Positions 1 to 10,983 of a stretch of DNA of 64,000 nt are shown here, in pieces. A program made the translations under genes and the position numbers. Every line of letters begins with the position of its first letter. Positions within the stretch are counted from its first letter, which is position 1. The notes below the pieces were generated by a model. That model was not told where the DNA came from. It did not search any database and worked only from the letters and a program-made list of their open reading frames with translations. The DNA comes from Ophiobolus disseminans (Eukaryota; Ascomycota; Dothideomycetes; Pleosporales; Phaeosphaeriaceae): positions 1 through 64,000 of the forward strand of contig MU006237.1 of NCBI GenBank assembly GCA_010093685.1, written 5' to 3'.

Positions 1-420
1 GGCTAGTACCAGAATGGTAAGTGTAGAAGCGGAAGACCGTGCGGCAAGAACAAGCGAAGTGCAAGATCCGGAAACCGATACCGGTCAGCACTATATCATA
101 CAAGGTTAATTAATGTTGAGCGACACAAGGTAAATCATGTCTTACGCAAGCATCGTCAGCGCATTAGCGCGGTCGGATAAGCCAAGCGAGCTACGTCATC
201 CATACGATTCGTCGCGACCATGGATCCTAGCTTCCGCGCAGAACCGCCGAGACTTATCGTCATTGTCGCTTCAATAGATGCCCTTCTCCTGATTCTCTTC
301 TTCCTATCTCCTTTCAATTGGCGTTTTATACCCCCTGATTTTCCCTTTCTTACAAAGCGCTCCGGCAGCAGCAAACGTGCACGCGACTTAAGACGCGATT
401 CGAGCTTCGCAACCGATACA
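1..420. other. 5' flank of phosphate carrier gene
   Basis: No separate gene is visible here. It is the upstream region and probable 5' leader of the phosphate carrier. An ATG at 220 is in frame with the carrier start at 421 and would add 67 residues with one hydrophobic stretch. I treat it as leader because the conserved carrier fold starts only after 421. Confidence 0.5.
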
Positions 421-1574
421 ATGGCAGACAAATTGGGCATGAAGCCGCAGAAGAAGATTGAGCTCTTCTCGGCTAATTACTTTGCTGCGTGTACGCTAGG
501 AGGTGTTATTGCTTGTGGACCTACGCATACGATGGTTACGCCGTTGGATTTGGTGAGTTTGTGCATTGTTGAGAAGCATTGAAGCTGCGTTGCAGGCTAT
601 AGAGCTTTCGAATAGAGGTTCCAATGTACCCAATCGCTCAAATAGTGTCTAACACCTCATTCTCCAGGTAAAATGCCGCCGCCAGGTCGATTCCACCCTA
701 TACAAATCCAACACGCAAGCCTGGCGCATGATCTACGCCAAAGAAGGCCTCCGCGGCGTCTTCTTCGGCTGGTCCCCCACGTTCATCGGATACTCCATGC
801 AAGGCGCGGGCAAATACGGATTTTACGAGGGCTTCAAGTACCTGTACGGCGACAAGCTCGCGCCAAACCTGCCCAAGCAAGTCGTCTTCCTCGCGGCCTC
901 CGCGTCCGCCGAGTTCCTTGCCGACATCGCGCTGTGCCCCATGGAGGCCATCAAGGTCCGCATGCAGACTACGCTGCCGCCGTTTGCGCATAGCCTGAGG
1001 GAGGGCTGGAGTAAGGTCATTCGCGAGGAGGGTGTTAGTGGGCTGTACAAAGGGCTGTATCCGCTGTGGGCAAGGCAAATTCCATACACCATGGTCAAGT
1101 TTGCGTCGTTCGAAGAGACGGTGTCGAGGATCTATCAGTTCTTGGGTAAGCCGAAAGAGAGCTATAATAGCTTGCAGCAAACTGGTGTGAGCTTCCTTGG
1201 AGGTTACATTGCGGGTATTTTCTGTGCGGTAGTGTCGCATCCGGCTGGTAAGTCAAGATCACAATTCTTGATACTTTGGAAGTAGTTGCTAATCACTTTG
1301 GTGCAGATGTCATGGTGTCAAAACTCAACAACGACCGCAAGGCCGGCGAAGGCGCGGGCCAGGCTATCGGCAGGATATACGGCAAGATCGGCTTCGGTGG
1401 CCTGTGGAACGGTCTGCCTGTTCGTATCTTCATGATTGGTACTTTGACCGCGTTCCAATGGCTCATTTATGACTCATTCAAGGTATACCTTGGTGTAAGT
1501 TCTCCCCAGCTATATTCTCTGTCAGTGAAAGGTGCTAACGAAATGTACAGCTGCCAACGACTGGAGGTCACTAA
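421..1574 (+). CDS. MIR1: Mitochondrial phosphate carrier (MIR1-type)
   Basis: Inner-membrane carrier that imports phosphate into the matrix for ATP synthesis. Exons 421-552, 668-1247, 1307-1494 and 1551-1574 join to about 307 residues, the usual length for mitochondrial carriers. Three carrier signatures of the P-x-[DE]-x-x-[KR] type are visible: PLDLVKCR (across the first junction), PMEAIKVR and, degenerate, HPADVMVSK (across the second). The sequence SANYFAACTLGGVIACGPTH near the N-terminus is typical of the phosphate carrier branch. The last exon is tiny and ends in LPTTGGH, as in other fungal phosphate carriers. All introns have GT-AG ends, and the third has a GCTAAC branch site. Start 421 was preferred to the in-frame ATG at 220. 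Identity is secure; the exact N-terminus is less so. Confidence 0.93.
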
Positions 1575-2033
1575 GCGCATTGGGCTTGCTTTGCGACGAT
1601 ACTTGCAACAGAGATGTGTCATACGAAGTTGCTTTGTATGAATTCACCCAGATCGACGAGCCGCGGTACTATACGGAGCCCGAGCAGAGGGCTCCGCACT
1701 GTGGCATTACCTCAGCCGGCGTTCTACAGTAATTCGGATGGGAACGGGCATCTTGTATATAGTGTACGAAAGTATGTAATGATTGTATTTGAACACACAT
1801 ATGAAATGCAAAATCACATTCAGTGCATTGAGTTATCTTCGATAGTCCTCATGTGATAGTGGATGCTGGATGGATTCACCTACAGGACAGCGCTCAATCA
1901 TTGATAATGTCAGTCCTAAAAGGAATGCCGAGGAGCTCGTCGGACGGGGTGCAATATGCGTTGTCAAGTCTATCGATTTGAAAAACGAAACACGTTCTTT
2001 TTCCTTGCTGTACATCGACCGTGGAGCGACGCA
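1575..2033. other. Convergent 3' spacer
   Basis: Spacer between the 3' ends of the phosphate carrier (+) and the BTB locus (-). It must hold both 3' UTRs. I see no conserved coding signal. Confidence 0.4.
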
Positions 2034-3062
2034 CTAGTCTGAGACGGCCTTTCTCGGATGCTGAATCCTACAAGCCTGCTCCGCACCTTCACCGCCCCCT
2101 CCAACGCAATCAATGCAAAGCCCATTCGCTTCCTTCTGGAATTCCTTTAGTCGATTAACGCGTCGCACTCTATAATACGGCCCGTCGTGGTGGGCTCGAA
2201 TGCACGGAGCCCAAGGAGCGGGCACAGCGGGATCCTTGATGCAATCCAGCTTTTCCAGGGCCTGCGAAATTGTATGCATGTCGATCGGTCGGAGGCTCTC
2301 GTCATGCTGGAGCTTCGCGTGTGCAAGGAGGTGGCGACTCGCCCATGCACACGTGCATTTCTCATCGTCGTACCATCCGGCGTCCCGAGAGCCTTCGAAC
2401 AGGAGTTGTTGCAGTTTGGTGCGAAGAACATTTCTGCGCTGTTCTAGGAGGTCCGGGTGTCGGGTTAGGTGTAGTTGTTTAGTAGGTTCAGCGGGACTCA
2501 CATAGGACTTCCCATGGCACGTAGTCTAGTAAGCAATCAATCTTCCGGACAAGCAGGAGATAGGATTCGTTGTGCCGCATCGCCATGGCGAGCGTTATCT
2601 CACTGAATGCCGTCGCATCGTCCAGGATGTACGCAGCAGCCATGAGATACCCCAAACCCACGATGTCCTCTACACCATCCGGTTTCAACCAGAGCGAATT
2701 GGAGGGTTTTATGGCAACAGCGCAGTCGAACTTATCCGCTGCGACCGCGATATGGAACATGACATCTGGCTTGAGTCGTGAAGGTACCTCGTTGTTCTGA
2801 AGGTGGAGGACGCTGCATATGATTCCACCGCGGTTGCGTTGTCGTCTGGCATTGAAATTTCTTTTGGGCTGTTTTGGCCCAAGTCCTGACCCTCAGCAAA
2901 GTGCGGACCGAACATGTTCTCGAAATACTTGGATGCATATCGCAAGATGGCTGAGTGCACGCGCAGTTTTCTTGGCTCGGGACCAACAACGAAGATGACA
3001 TCGCCGTTTGGGGCAATGTTTGATTCAGGCGATACGAGAGTATCGCTGGTGTCGGTGCTCAT
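2034..3062 (-). pseudogene. BTB/POZ-domain protein gene, disrupted
   Basis: The first part, from ATG 3062, has a BTB core (GDVIFVVG, VHSAILRYASKYFENMFG): the dimerisation fold of many fungal adaptor-like proteins of unknown function. The frame then breaks near 2825-2832. The BTB sequence resumes one frame over as ICSVLHLQNNEVPS and continues to VPWEVL, which looks like a one-base deletion because there is no room for an intron. A good intron follows (2501-2444, GTGAGT donor, CTAAC branch, CTAG acceptor). It restores the register of the last part, RRNVLRTKLQQLLFEG, down to the stop at 2034. However, the codon formed across that splice is T plus AA, a stop. Two independent lesions suggest a pseudogene; sequencing error is the alternative. 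Confidence 0.6.
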
Positions 3063-3515
3063 ATTGGAGGCGTGTTGGTGGTGTCAAAATCGTCGCGCGG
3101 TGGCTTTGGGTTTGCTAATCGGCGGTTACAAGGAACGATGGTGAAGTAGCACACCCGCGAGTATTATACCTGGAGCGGGTCCAGATGGTTGCCTGACATT
3201 GCGAAGAAGTGTATATGCGTGTGCGGGGTAACGAATGTTTGCCTGGAACCTCGCCTTAGCATTGCCACGCACGGTGGACAAGTATTGGATGTTGAGCGCG
3301 CTTCGCCGCTGTGCATAGCCATGAAGGAGGCTGAATGGCATGTGCTAGCCTCCGCTTAAAAAAGTCACAGTAGTGGCTGGATAGCCTCGCTTGTGGGAAC
3401 GTGGACTTGCCACACGCATGGAGAACATTAGCAAGCGCATGTCTCTCGACTGCACAAAAGCACAGAGAAACTATGCTTAAGTCCCGCAAGACGTCTCTTC
3501 GCAATCCAATTTAGG
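3063..3515. other. Spacer upstream of BTB locus
   Basis: Probable promoter of the BTB locus and 3' UTR of the next gene. Short open frames here on either strand show no family signal. Confidence 0.35.
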
Positions 3516-4854
3516 TCACTTCTCAGCTTTCCCAGACTTGGGTTCGCCCAGTTTCTTCCAGAATTGCTTCGCTCCTTCTTTATCACCAATGGACTCCCGA
3601 TGCTCTGTTAGTTGCAAACTCGACGGCTTGTGACCCATGATCGAAGCTGCTTGTTGCCATTCCCTGGCAAGATTCGCCGTACTCCCTCGCCGCCATCTAA
3701 GGAGCCAATTCAGCGCTTTCTGCATACTGCTCGTCGCGAGTACAGACGATCCCTCCAGACTGACATCGTGGTAGAATTGTGCAAGGTTGATAGTTGCTTG
3801 GCGGTGGCCGGATGCAGCAGCTTTGCTTGTGAATTGGAGCCATTTTGGATTTGATCGATCTTCGGATTGGGCAGCCTCAAAGCATGAGACTGGGTCGTCA
3901 CCTTCCAAGGCGCCTCTTTGAAAATACGCCTTTGCTTGCGCACGGATACTGGGGTCGTTGTCTGCTTTCAGTAGGTACCCAAGTGCGTTCCAGGGAGTCA
4001 TGATTGGTAGCTGCATGGGGTGTCGCGACCCAGGAGTATACTTGAAATGACACAACTCAACGGCCTTGATGTAGAGCAATTTGGCCTTTTCTTTGTTACC
4101 ATCTCCTTCTAACAAGAGGCCTTGTAGCGTCAAGGCCTCTGGTCCAAGAGCAATTTTTTGGGCCATTTCGCCGAGCTTTTCCAGGATCTTGCGGTACTTG
4201 AGAATCTCATTGCGAGAAAATAGGGTTGCAATGTCCTTATATGACTGATCACCGGTATATGCAGCGAGATAGACAGCTGTCATGATCTGAAGAATTGCGA
4301 GTGGATCTTCGAGTTCGGCGCATCCTTTTAGTATGGACGCAGCTAGAGGTTTGTGTTTACTTGGCGGAAGCTGCGCCCTCTTCGTCGGATCACTCAAGTC
4401 CGGTATCAAAAAGGTAACAATTGCAAGCGAGGAGATATTCTCCAGGCTGGTCTTGTACTCTACCTGGGTTAGCTTCACCAGTGAGCGATGTGACTGGAAG
4501 AAACACACTCGAAGTCAAATGTCTGACATTACTACTATGATCCATGGTATTCTGCTTTGCGAGGAACTCTTTGACAATGGCATTGGCAACGTCTCGCTCC
4601 ATGAGCAGAGCGCCTTGCTTCTTGGTCAATGTATAGAAGCCAAGTCGAGCACGTTCGTCGATATCGTGGCGCAGCCTTTTCACATCTAGCTTCTGCGCTA
4701 CAGGAGTAGCATATCCTCGAGAAAAGCCAGTGTTATTGAGCGCCTTCCGTTGCTGCATTGGCATAATCCCAGTCAATCGGTGTGGCTGGCAAAACAAGCT
4801 TGGCCTCGAAGTAAGTGGCAAACTCAGGCGGCGAGTAGCCCGCAATGAGGCCAT
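3516..4854 (-). CDS. Mitochondrial-type TPR/Sel1-like repeat protein
   Basis: About 421 residues from exons 4854-4533 and 4459-3516. The N-terminus (MASLRATRRLSLPLTSRP) is rich in Arg and Ser with no acidic residues, as in mitochondrial presequences. The C-terminal two thirds contain helical repeat-like units (AKAYFQRGALEGDD, FTSKAAASGHRQATINLAQF) resembling Sel1/TPR repeats, which bind partner proteins. The intron is the least certain point: donor choices are at 4535 or 4532 and the best acceptor is at 4460, where a GCTAAC branch lies a few bases upstream. It is head-to-head with the UTP16-like gene, 142 bases apart. No specific function can be named. Confidence 0.7.
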
Positions 4855-4996
4855 ACTTTTGGAGCTGTTCGAATATAGGAAGTGAGTGGTGAAGTGAAGC
4901 ACTGCTCGTGGTCGGTGCGGCGTGTCGGGGGTCCGCGGGGAAACAAAGTTCCGAGGTAAAATCTTGGCGCGGAAAAAGTTCTGGTTCTCCACCACA
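4855..4996. promoter_or_regulatory. Short bidirectional promoter
   Basis: Only 142 bases separate the start codons of two divergent genes (TPR-like at 4854, UTP16-like at 4997), so their promoters must overlap. No TATA box is obvious. A different start for the + gene (in-frame codons from 4922) would shorten it further. Confidence 0.5.
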
Positions 4997-6613
4997 ATGT
5001 TAACCCACATCTTCAACACGGCCAAAAGGATCCTGAGTCGCTCTCCTTCTGCTCAGGAACACTCGATTGAAACAGAAGAAACGGCGCCCATCACACACGG
5101 TCCCTCACACGGCATCGAAGTCACCATGGTCACGACGCGACGAGGAACAGAGACACCGGGGCAAGAGGTGACGCCGCGGAGCTCTGCGAAGAGAAAGGTC
5201 GGAAAGAGGGAACTGGAAGCACTAGACACGCCCACTGCTGTGAAGAGGCAGAGGAAGAGTCCGCCCAAGAAGAAGGAGCCATCCCAGCTGGCAGCGACAA
5301 CCGAGGAGGACGCGACGCAAGACTCGACAGAAGACACTTCGGACACAATCGCCGTCAGTGTACCCGCAACCGAGGCTCAAAGCGCTGAGGGGAAACTGCC
5401 GATCCGCCGCCGTTCGAGCCCCAAGGTCGTCGTCGCCAAGCTGTCACCACCCGCATATACGCAGGCTGATGGTGGAGATAAGGCAATAGAGGATGACGTG
5501 CCTGCCTCCACGCAAGACTCGGTCTATGAGACGCCAGACCAGCACTCCGGCTCCGTGTATGCGACGCCAGCCACACGCAAGAAGGTGGATGGCTCACCAA
5601 CACCGCGGGACAGGAGGCACAACGAGCGAGCGTCAGCGAAGAAGTCGAGCGGGCGCAAGAAGAAGACTAGTGTTGAGTCGGAAGACAACTCAGCCGACGT
5701 CACGCCGACACAGTCAAGCTTCCCGGACGAGATACCTTCGTCGACGTACGGGAGCGAACAAGCACCGATAACATCACAGGATGCTCCCTTCACCCCGTCA
5801 CAACCTGAGAAGGCGCATGTGAGATTTGGCAGCGAAGAGCCTACGACGACTCAACAGTCAATTACCATGAATTTACAGGGTCACAAGCGATACGAGGCGC
5901 TCGAATCTACACAAGATGCGGAGTTGGAAGACGCCATGCAAGTCGACGACGACGACGCAAGCGACTCAGACGAAGCGCCAGAGGTAGTAACAACCACTGC
6001 GGCTGTCTCAAAAGCGAGAGCCTCCGAACGAGACACCGCACGCGCCCTCCTCGCTCAAGAGACCAAGGAGCTTATCAAACGCAAGACGCGGGAAAAGCTT
6101 ATTGCAGATCAACAGGCCGAGAAGAGAAAACGCGAAGAGCACAAGGCAAAGAAGCTCGCAAAGCAGATTGCCAGGCAACAATCCGCCATCGATGAACAGA
6201 GTATCGAAACCGAGGCACCCGCCGCCATCGACCGCAACAACCTCCCCGCTCTCCTTCCTACATCCCTCCTATCCAACCTCTCCGACCAGCGCGCGCCCAC
6301 ACCTCCCCCCGCACGACGCGGCAAGACCGAAGAAGAGCTACGCAAGGAGAAGCTGAACCACCACATCAAGTTCCTGGAGCGCACCGACAAGGGGCCCAAG
6401 GATCTGAAGAAGGGCAAATTGAGCGTCGCGGTCCTGAGACAGCAGAACAAGTTTCTGCCGCCAAAGGCTAATCGCGACACGAGGAATGTGAGGGAGAAGT
6501 GGCTGAAGGGACGACAGGTGGAGACTAGGAAGGTTAAGGGTGGGAAGGGCATAGGTGGTAAGGTTGAGAGGAGGGCGTTTGGGAATAGGGGATTCTTGAG
6601 GGGCGAGGACTAG
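4997..6613 (+). CDS. UTP16: U3 snoRNA-associated protein, UTP16-like
   Basis: Single-exon gene of about 538 residues. The first 430 residues are low-complexity, charged and Ser/Thr-rich, with basic nuclear-signal-like clusters (RKSPPKKKEPS) and a coiled-coil-like Lys/Glu stretch near residues 340-400. The conserved part is the last 100 residues: NHHIKFLERTDKGPKDLKKG, then LPPK and NVREKWLKGRQ. This matches my knowledge of the U3_snoRNA_assoc (Utp16) family of the small-subunit processome, which matures 18S rRNA in the nucleolus. ATG 4997 was chosen because the frame upstream to 4922 lacks a convincing start. ATG 5126 (MVTTRRGTETP) is an alternative. Family assignment is from memory of the motif and moderately sure. 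Confidence 0.72.
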   Translation: MLTHIFNTAKRILSRSPSAQEHSIETEETAPITHGPSHGIEVTMVTTRRGTETPGQEVTPRSSAKRKVGKRELEALDTPTAVKRQRKSPPKKKEPSQLAATTEEDATQDSTEDTSDTIAVSVPATEAQSAEGKLPIRRRSSPKVVVAKLSPPAYTQADGGDKAIEDDVPASTQDSVYETPDQHSGSVYATPATRKKVDGSPTPRDRRHNERASAKKSSGRKKKTSVESEDNSADVTPTQSSFPDEIPSSTYGSEQAPITSQDAPFTPSQPEKAHVRFGSEEPTTTQQSITMNLQGHKRYEALESTQDAELEDAMQVDDDDASDSDEAPEVVTTTAAVSKARASERDTARALLAQETKELIKRKTREKLIADQQAEKRKREEHKAKKLAKQIARQQSAIDEQSIETEAPAAIDRNNLPALLPTSLLSNLSDQRAPTPPPARRGKTEEELRKEKLNHHIKFLERTDKGPKDLKKGKLSVAVLRQQNKFLPPKANRDTRNVREKWLKGRQVETRKVKGGKGIGGKVERRAFGNRGFLRGED

Positions 6614-6723
6614 GTATTGGACAGGCATTCATAGCTGCATATGCCTCAATCGCTATCCATTAATACATACTTCGAGTATGGCAATAACCCTCCATCTACC
6701 ACTATCGTTCACTCGTATCCCAT

Positions 6724-8737
6724 CTAATTCCCAGCCATCCTCCTAAATCTCTCCTCCGCCGCCCTCGCCCTCCTCTCCCTCTCAAGCTTCGCCCGCGCCT
6801 CAGGCGTAAGCCCCCTAACCTGCTCCTCCCGGATCTCAGCCCCCGTCTTAACCGGCAGCGCCCCCAGCGCCTTGCCTTTGCCCAGCCTCTGATCCCTCTT
6901 CTTCGCCTCCTCGGCCTCGCCTTCCTTGCGCACGCGTTCTGTCTCAGCTTTCCGACGGTCTGCCTCCGCTTTGCTTTCCGCAGCCTGCTCTTTCTTGTCT
7001 TGGGCGTCGCGTTGTTCGGCTTCGGCTTTGGACAGGGGTGATGGGATGCCGGCGGTTTCCCAGTCGAAGGCGGATTCGCCGAGGGTGTGGCGGGCGACGC
7101 GGAAGGCGTCGCGGGTAGTGCGGTCGCCGGCGAGAGTGAAGGGTGTGCGAGCGTCCTTGTTCATGAGCGCAGGGTTTGCACCGGCTTTTGTCAAGAGAGC
7201 GAGGACAATGGGTGCGGAGTTTAGGGAGGCGGCGAGATGTAAGGGGGTAGGCGTATGGTGGTTGGTAGGTAGGAAGGTAAAAGTTGGTGGGACATTGTTC
7301 GTCTTGAGGTAGTTGAGCAACGCAGGGACCTTGGATCGTTTGATCAAAGGTACGATCTGAGATGTATGTAATGTCGCCTCTTCTTCCTCTTTCGTAGGCT
7401 TTGGGGTTTTTGGTTTCGATGGCGCGGGTGTCGGTGCAGTGTCTGCTTGAGGCGCATTCATCGCGGCCAGCGCGGCCTCGTCAATGGTGCTCTGCTTGAC
7501 ACGTGTAAGCTCGACGAAAGCACGCATAAGTTCTTTCTGGGTTGCGCGCCGCGTGCTGAATGGAAACCCGCGATTTCGAGGATCATTGTTCCGCAACACC
7601 TGGCCCTCGTATGGACCAAACAGCGTTCGTCGGTTAGTACTACCAGTCGCTCTCACGAAAACGAGCTCAGCGGTATCGATCATCGACTTCCAGCTTGAGA
7701 GCAGCTCGCGCACCTCATTGACGAGTGCGGTTTCGTTGTATCGACGGATCGATGAACCGGCAGAGTGCGCATTGCCCTTCGCATTATCGTTCGCCGATTG
7801 CGATCCACCTTGCTTTCGTCGGGTTGTATATCGATGGAATCCCTTATGCGCAATCACTGTCGCAGAGCGCTCGTCAACTCCGGTGTGCTTCTTGCCCATT
7901 TTCGGCGCCAGCGCCACGACCATGGCCGCAAAATGACCGCCTCCAATCATGCACATAAAATAATGAGGCCCAACGTCAGTCCTAGGCAGAGGTATGCCGC
8001 CATCGGCCTTGACTTTGGGCGGCTGTGTTGGAGACAACTGCTTCTTTCGTATTGTCTCCATGATATGCGACTCTTCCTCTTGCTCCGCTACCGAAAAGAT
8101 TGCCCGATAGACACCAAGTGACATGTTTTCTGGCAACGATGGCGAGGTAAACCATAACAATGGAGGCTTCCCAGGCCCTTGTTGCTTCTTGTTCGATGCA
8201 AATTCATCAAATTCTGGATTCGAGATCTTAGCTTGCCTTTTGAGAAGCGCGGTCAGAGTTGAATCTTTAGACTTGTTTCCATCCTCGCCCTCGTCGTCTT
8301 CCTCCGACTCAGAAGATTCTGAACCGGATATGCTCTCGTCCAAATCGCCAATAAGTTTCTCAAAATCTGCTTCCCCGACAGGTTTCGCGCCTTTGATCAT
8401 CTGCTTTAAGTTGTAGCCATGGAGATCCGATCGTATGTGGCTACGCTGTTCTTCGACCGAAACGAAGCTCAAGCCACAGAGATTACATGAGGTGGCTTTG
8501 ACCGGGATTTTATTGTCGACGTCATCGCTCTCTGACGCTTTGGCAGCGGCGGTATGTATACGAGGCGGTGATTCTGGTACAGGTCGATCAAGCTGGTTCT
8601 TGAGTGTAAGTGTGGCCAGAAGTTCTTCGGGCAGATCAAACACTATAAGTTGCGTTAGTATTGAGATCCAAGGTGGACTATGGGAGAGTCTTACCGTATA
8701 GCGGTCGCTGAAATAGATGGTCTCCTTTCTGGGCCAT
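6724..8737 (-). CDS. VMS1: VMS1/ANKZF1 tRNA hydrolase
   Basis: Release factor-like hydrolase of ribosome quality control: it frees stalled nascent chains from tRNA on 60S subunits and works with Cdc48. Exons 8737-8695 and 8642-6724 give 653 residues, with the junction restoring ...RPLYVFDLPEELL. Domains in order: a C2H2 zinc finger (Cys67, Cys70, His83, His89), an acidic linker, the VLRF1 catalytic domain (MCMIGGGHFAAMVVAL to about residue 390) with the key Gln at about 296 in RYTTRRKQGGSQSA, ankyrin repeats (HHTPTPLHLAASLNSAPIVL), a long charged coiled coil, and a C-terminal Arg-rich helix (RERRARAAEERFRRM) that fits the Cdc48-interacting VIM. All key residues seem intact. Confidence 0.93.
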
Positions 8738-8973
8738 TTTGAATTCTGTGTCGAAAGGGTTGACAGAATACGCTGTTGTGCACTTTGGCTGACTGCGAAT
8801 TAGTGTTTGGTGGGGAGGCAGAACGAAGATGACGTGCATGTTCACGCATGACTCAGGTGAGCGCCAAGACCAGTAGCGTGTCAAGTCGCGAACTTTCACC
8901 ACAACACGCGCCTCAGATCTGCTCGAGTCGCTCCAGCACTGATTATCAAGAACTAAACAGATCCCATATCATC
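8738..8973. promoter_or_regulatory. Divergent promoter, VMS1 / F-box relic
   Basis: The 236 bases between the VMS1 start (-) and the F-box start (+). The F-box relic may therefore still be transcribed from a live bidirectional promoter. No strong core element was recognised. Confidence 0.4.
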
Positions 8974-10008
8974 ATGGACAACCTCCCGGACGAATTATTA
9001 CTCAACATACTGGGGCCTCTGGCAGCTGAGCAATTGCCGCGCAATCGATGTTTCGTCTGGGGATTGAGTCGCGTGAGCTGGAGCCTTCATGCTATTGTCA
9101 AAAGCTGGCTCCACCAAGCATATTCACTTCGCCATGGGTCCCCTGAGTTATTTTCTCGAACTATCTCAACATCGGTCAAACGTATCACATGGAATGCCAA
9201 GCTTGACGAAGTGCTCTGCCAACCCTCGCATCATCTATCAGACGAAGAAACAAAGGGTGTGCTTGCAACACTGCGAGATCCATAGTACTTCGGCGAAGGT
9301 TATGGCATATTGCTCGACTGATTCTCGTCTGTGCGAGCCTACTGTCGATGATAGCTTCCCAGTCAACTTGAACAGCTCGCCTTGTCTGTCTCTGTCAATG
9401 CCTACTCGATGGACGGACCCGAGGAAAGTCTCTTAGAATACCTGAAGAGTATAGCTCCAACTGTGCGCACCTTGATCCCCACCTTGAATCAGCTCGCTAT
9501 CGTAGGTTGGGAACCAATCAAAAGCGTATACCCTTGTCAAAGAAATCTGTCTGTCCTTCAAATGGCTTTCACGGATGTGGGGGTAGAGCTTGTATCTTAT
9601 CCCATAGACTCCGATGAGGAGCTAGGCTTCCAGCCGCTTTCCCAATTGGATTACGTGGAACCGGGATGGGTATGGGTTCAAGGTACAGTAGACCACCAGC
9701 ATGTAGCAAGATGGATGAATGGTTTTGGTGGCGATAGCACGCATCACGTTGATTCGTGCGATATAAACGTCTCACAAGAGGTGGAGGATGGATGGATATT
9801 ACTAGAGATAGTGTCTTCGAGCGGAGAGTCACGTAAGGCGAGCGACATGGTCATGGACTAGTACACGTCGGAACAGCCTGTTTATGGGCTGCTCCTTGAG
9901 CTCATCAGCAACAACCAAGATCAGTCTCGCCAGCTCGAAAGACTAGGTTATGCTGAAGGCGATCCGGATGTCGAGTGGCCAATAACGAAAGACAGCTTTC
10001 CAATATGA
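8974..10008 (+). pseudogene. F-box-like gene with five in-frame stops
   Basis: Starts with a good F-box-like sequence (MDNLPDELLLNILGPLAAEQ), the Skp1-binding motif of SCF ubiquitin ligases. The same frame runs for 344 codons to a TGA at 10006, interrupted by TAG 9283, TGA 9319, TGA 9349, TAG 9352 and TAG 9859. Between the stops the frame stays protein-like, for example SVNAYSMDGPEESLLEYLKS and VEDGWILLEIVSSSGES. Each stop is one C-to-T change from CAG or CGA. A 96-base intron at about 9259-9354 could remove the first four, but its donor (GTGCTT) is poor and the fifth stop would remain near the C-terminus. I favour a decayed gene. Confidence 0.6.
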
Positions 10009-10190
10009 CACATGAGAGCAGTGGAAAGAGGCGGGTGTCCAAGTGACGGTTGCGATGGCATGATGTATCAATTCTCTCAAACACCATGGATACCGAAACC
10101 ATAAACGATAGTACGAAAAGCACGCGATTTGAGGATCAACAGGAGACAGTAGCAGCCTTGGTCGAAGTCCAATACTAACCCACTCCGCGA
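10009..10190. other. Spacer, F-box relic to paralogue array
   Basis: Short convergent spacer with no visible coding signal. Confidence 0.3.
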
Positions 10191-10679
10191 CTACAGAACC
10201 ACAGTGACTGATCGAATTTCCCACCAGACATGCCTCGCTGCATCATCTTCTCCGACCACCAGCTTGGCGAGCTCTACTTCCGAGGCTGCCAATGGATACT
10301 CCGTCTCGTCTACCTTTCCCTCCGTTTTGAGTTGGCTCAGCTCTGCAGCAATGAGGTCTCTCGCCCGCCCCTCCATACCCTCAGCCTCCTGAGAGCGTTG
10401 CCGAGCCGCTTCGGTCACCCGATACTTCGTGTCGCCATCTGAAGGCAACCGTGCTCCGACGACAAACCTCCACCCTTGTTCACTTTCCAGAACATTACTG
10501 TACGACCATTCGCGTTCGTCATTGGCTTGGGAAGAGGGCTGTGTCTGGCCGTCGGCTACGGTATAATAGTTGATGAATGGGGATGGCTTGGTCGAATTAT
10601 TGCTTTCGGTGCGGAGGCAGATGTAAACCGTCTCCTCTGTAATCTTGGTAGCTGAACTCTGTCGTCTAGCGGAAGACAT
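10191..10679 (-). CDS. WWEI-array family protein, copy 1
   Basis: About 162 residues. I do not recognise the family. It is defined here by comparing neighbours: a short N-terminus, a beta-like strand ending in Arg/Lys (here TVYICLRTES), a variable acidic middle with a helical segment (RARDLIAAELSQLK), and a C-terminal strand HVWWEIRSVTVVL. Nine copies lie between 10.2 and 21.8 kb, seven of them in tandem on this strand. ATG 10679 is chosen because it puts the conserved strand near the start, as in the siblings; an in-frame ATG at 10754 would add 25 residues. No signal peptide or membrane segment. Function unknown. Confidence 0.65.
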   Translation of the reverse strand: MSSARRQSSATKITEETVYICLRTESNNSTKPSPFINYYTVADGQTQPSSQANDEREWSYSNVLESEQGWRFVVGARLPSDGDTKYRVTEAARQRSQEAEGMEGRARDLIAAELSQLKTEGKVDETEYPLAASEVELAKLVVGEDDAARHVWWEIRSVTVVL

Positions 10680-10983
10680 GAGGAAGAGATGCAAGCCTAC
10701 AGAAGTACACCATGGGGTATTTGTATGGTCAAGGTTTGCTACTGAGTTTGTCATGCGACAAGCCTCGTGACAATGGCATCATGAAAGGTGATTTGTGCGG
10801 AGCACGAGATCTCGTCTGGTGCTTCAGATGATAACTGGAGTTTGGTCAATCTGGTACGACATGATCAAGCTGTTCTGACAATACATGATTAGGTTGAGCA
10901 CGCCACCTTCTCTAAATCGACACGAAGCGCGATGCACAGGGTATCGTGCGGCAAATCGTGTTCAATTGCCACAAAACCTCCAC
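10680..10983. other. Spacer between copies 1 and 2
   Basis: Promoter of copy 1 and 3' end of copy 2. No other gene is visible. Confidence 0.3.

Noticed and set aside
3126..3504. Minus-strand frames upstream of the BTB locus
   Set aside because: Short, no motif, no intron that would connect them to the BTB reading frame.
4922..4996. Longer N-terminus for the UTP16-like protein
   Set aside because: No ATG with good context in the added part, and it would intrude further into the short divergent promoter.
5053..5793. Long minus-strand frames opposite the UTP16-like gene
   Set aside because: Mirror image of biased codons on the coding strand; no conserved sequence.
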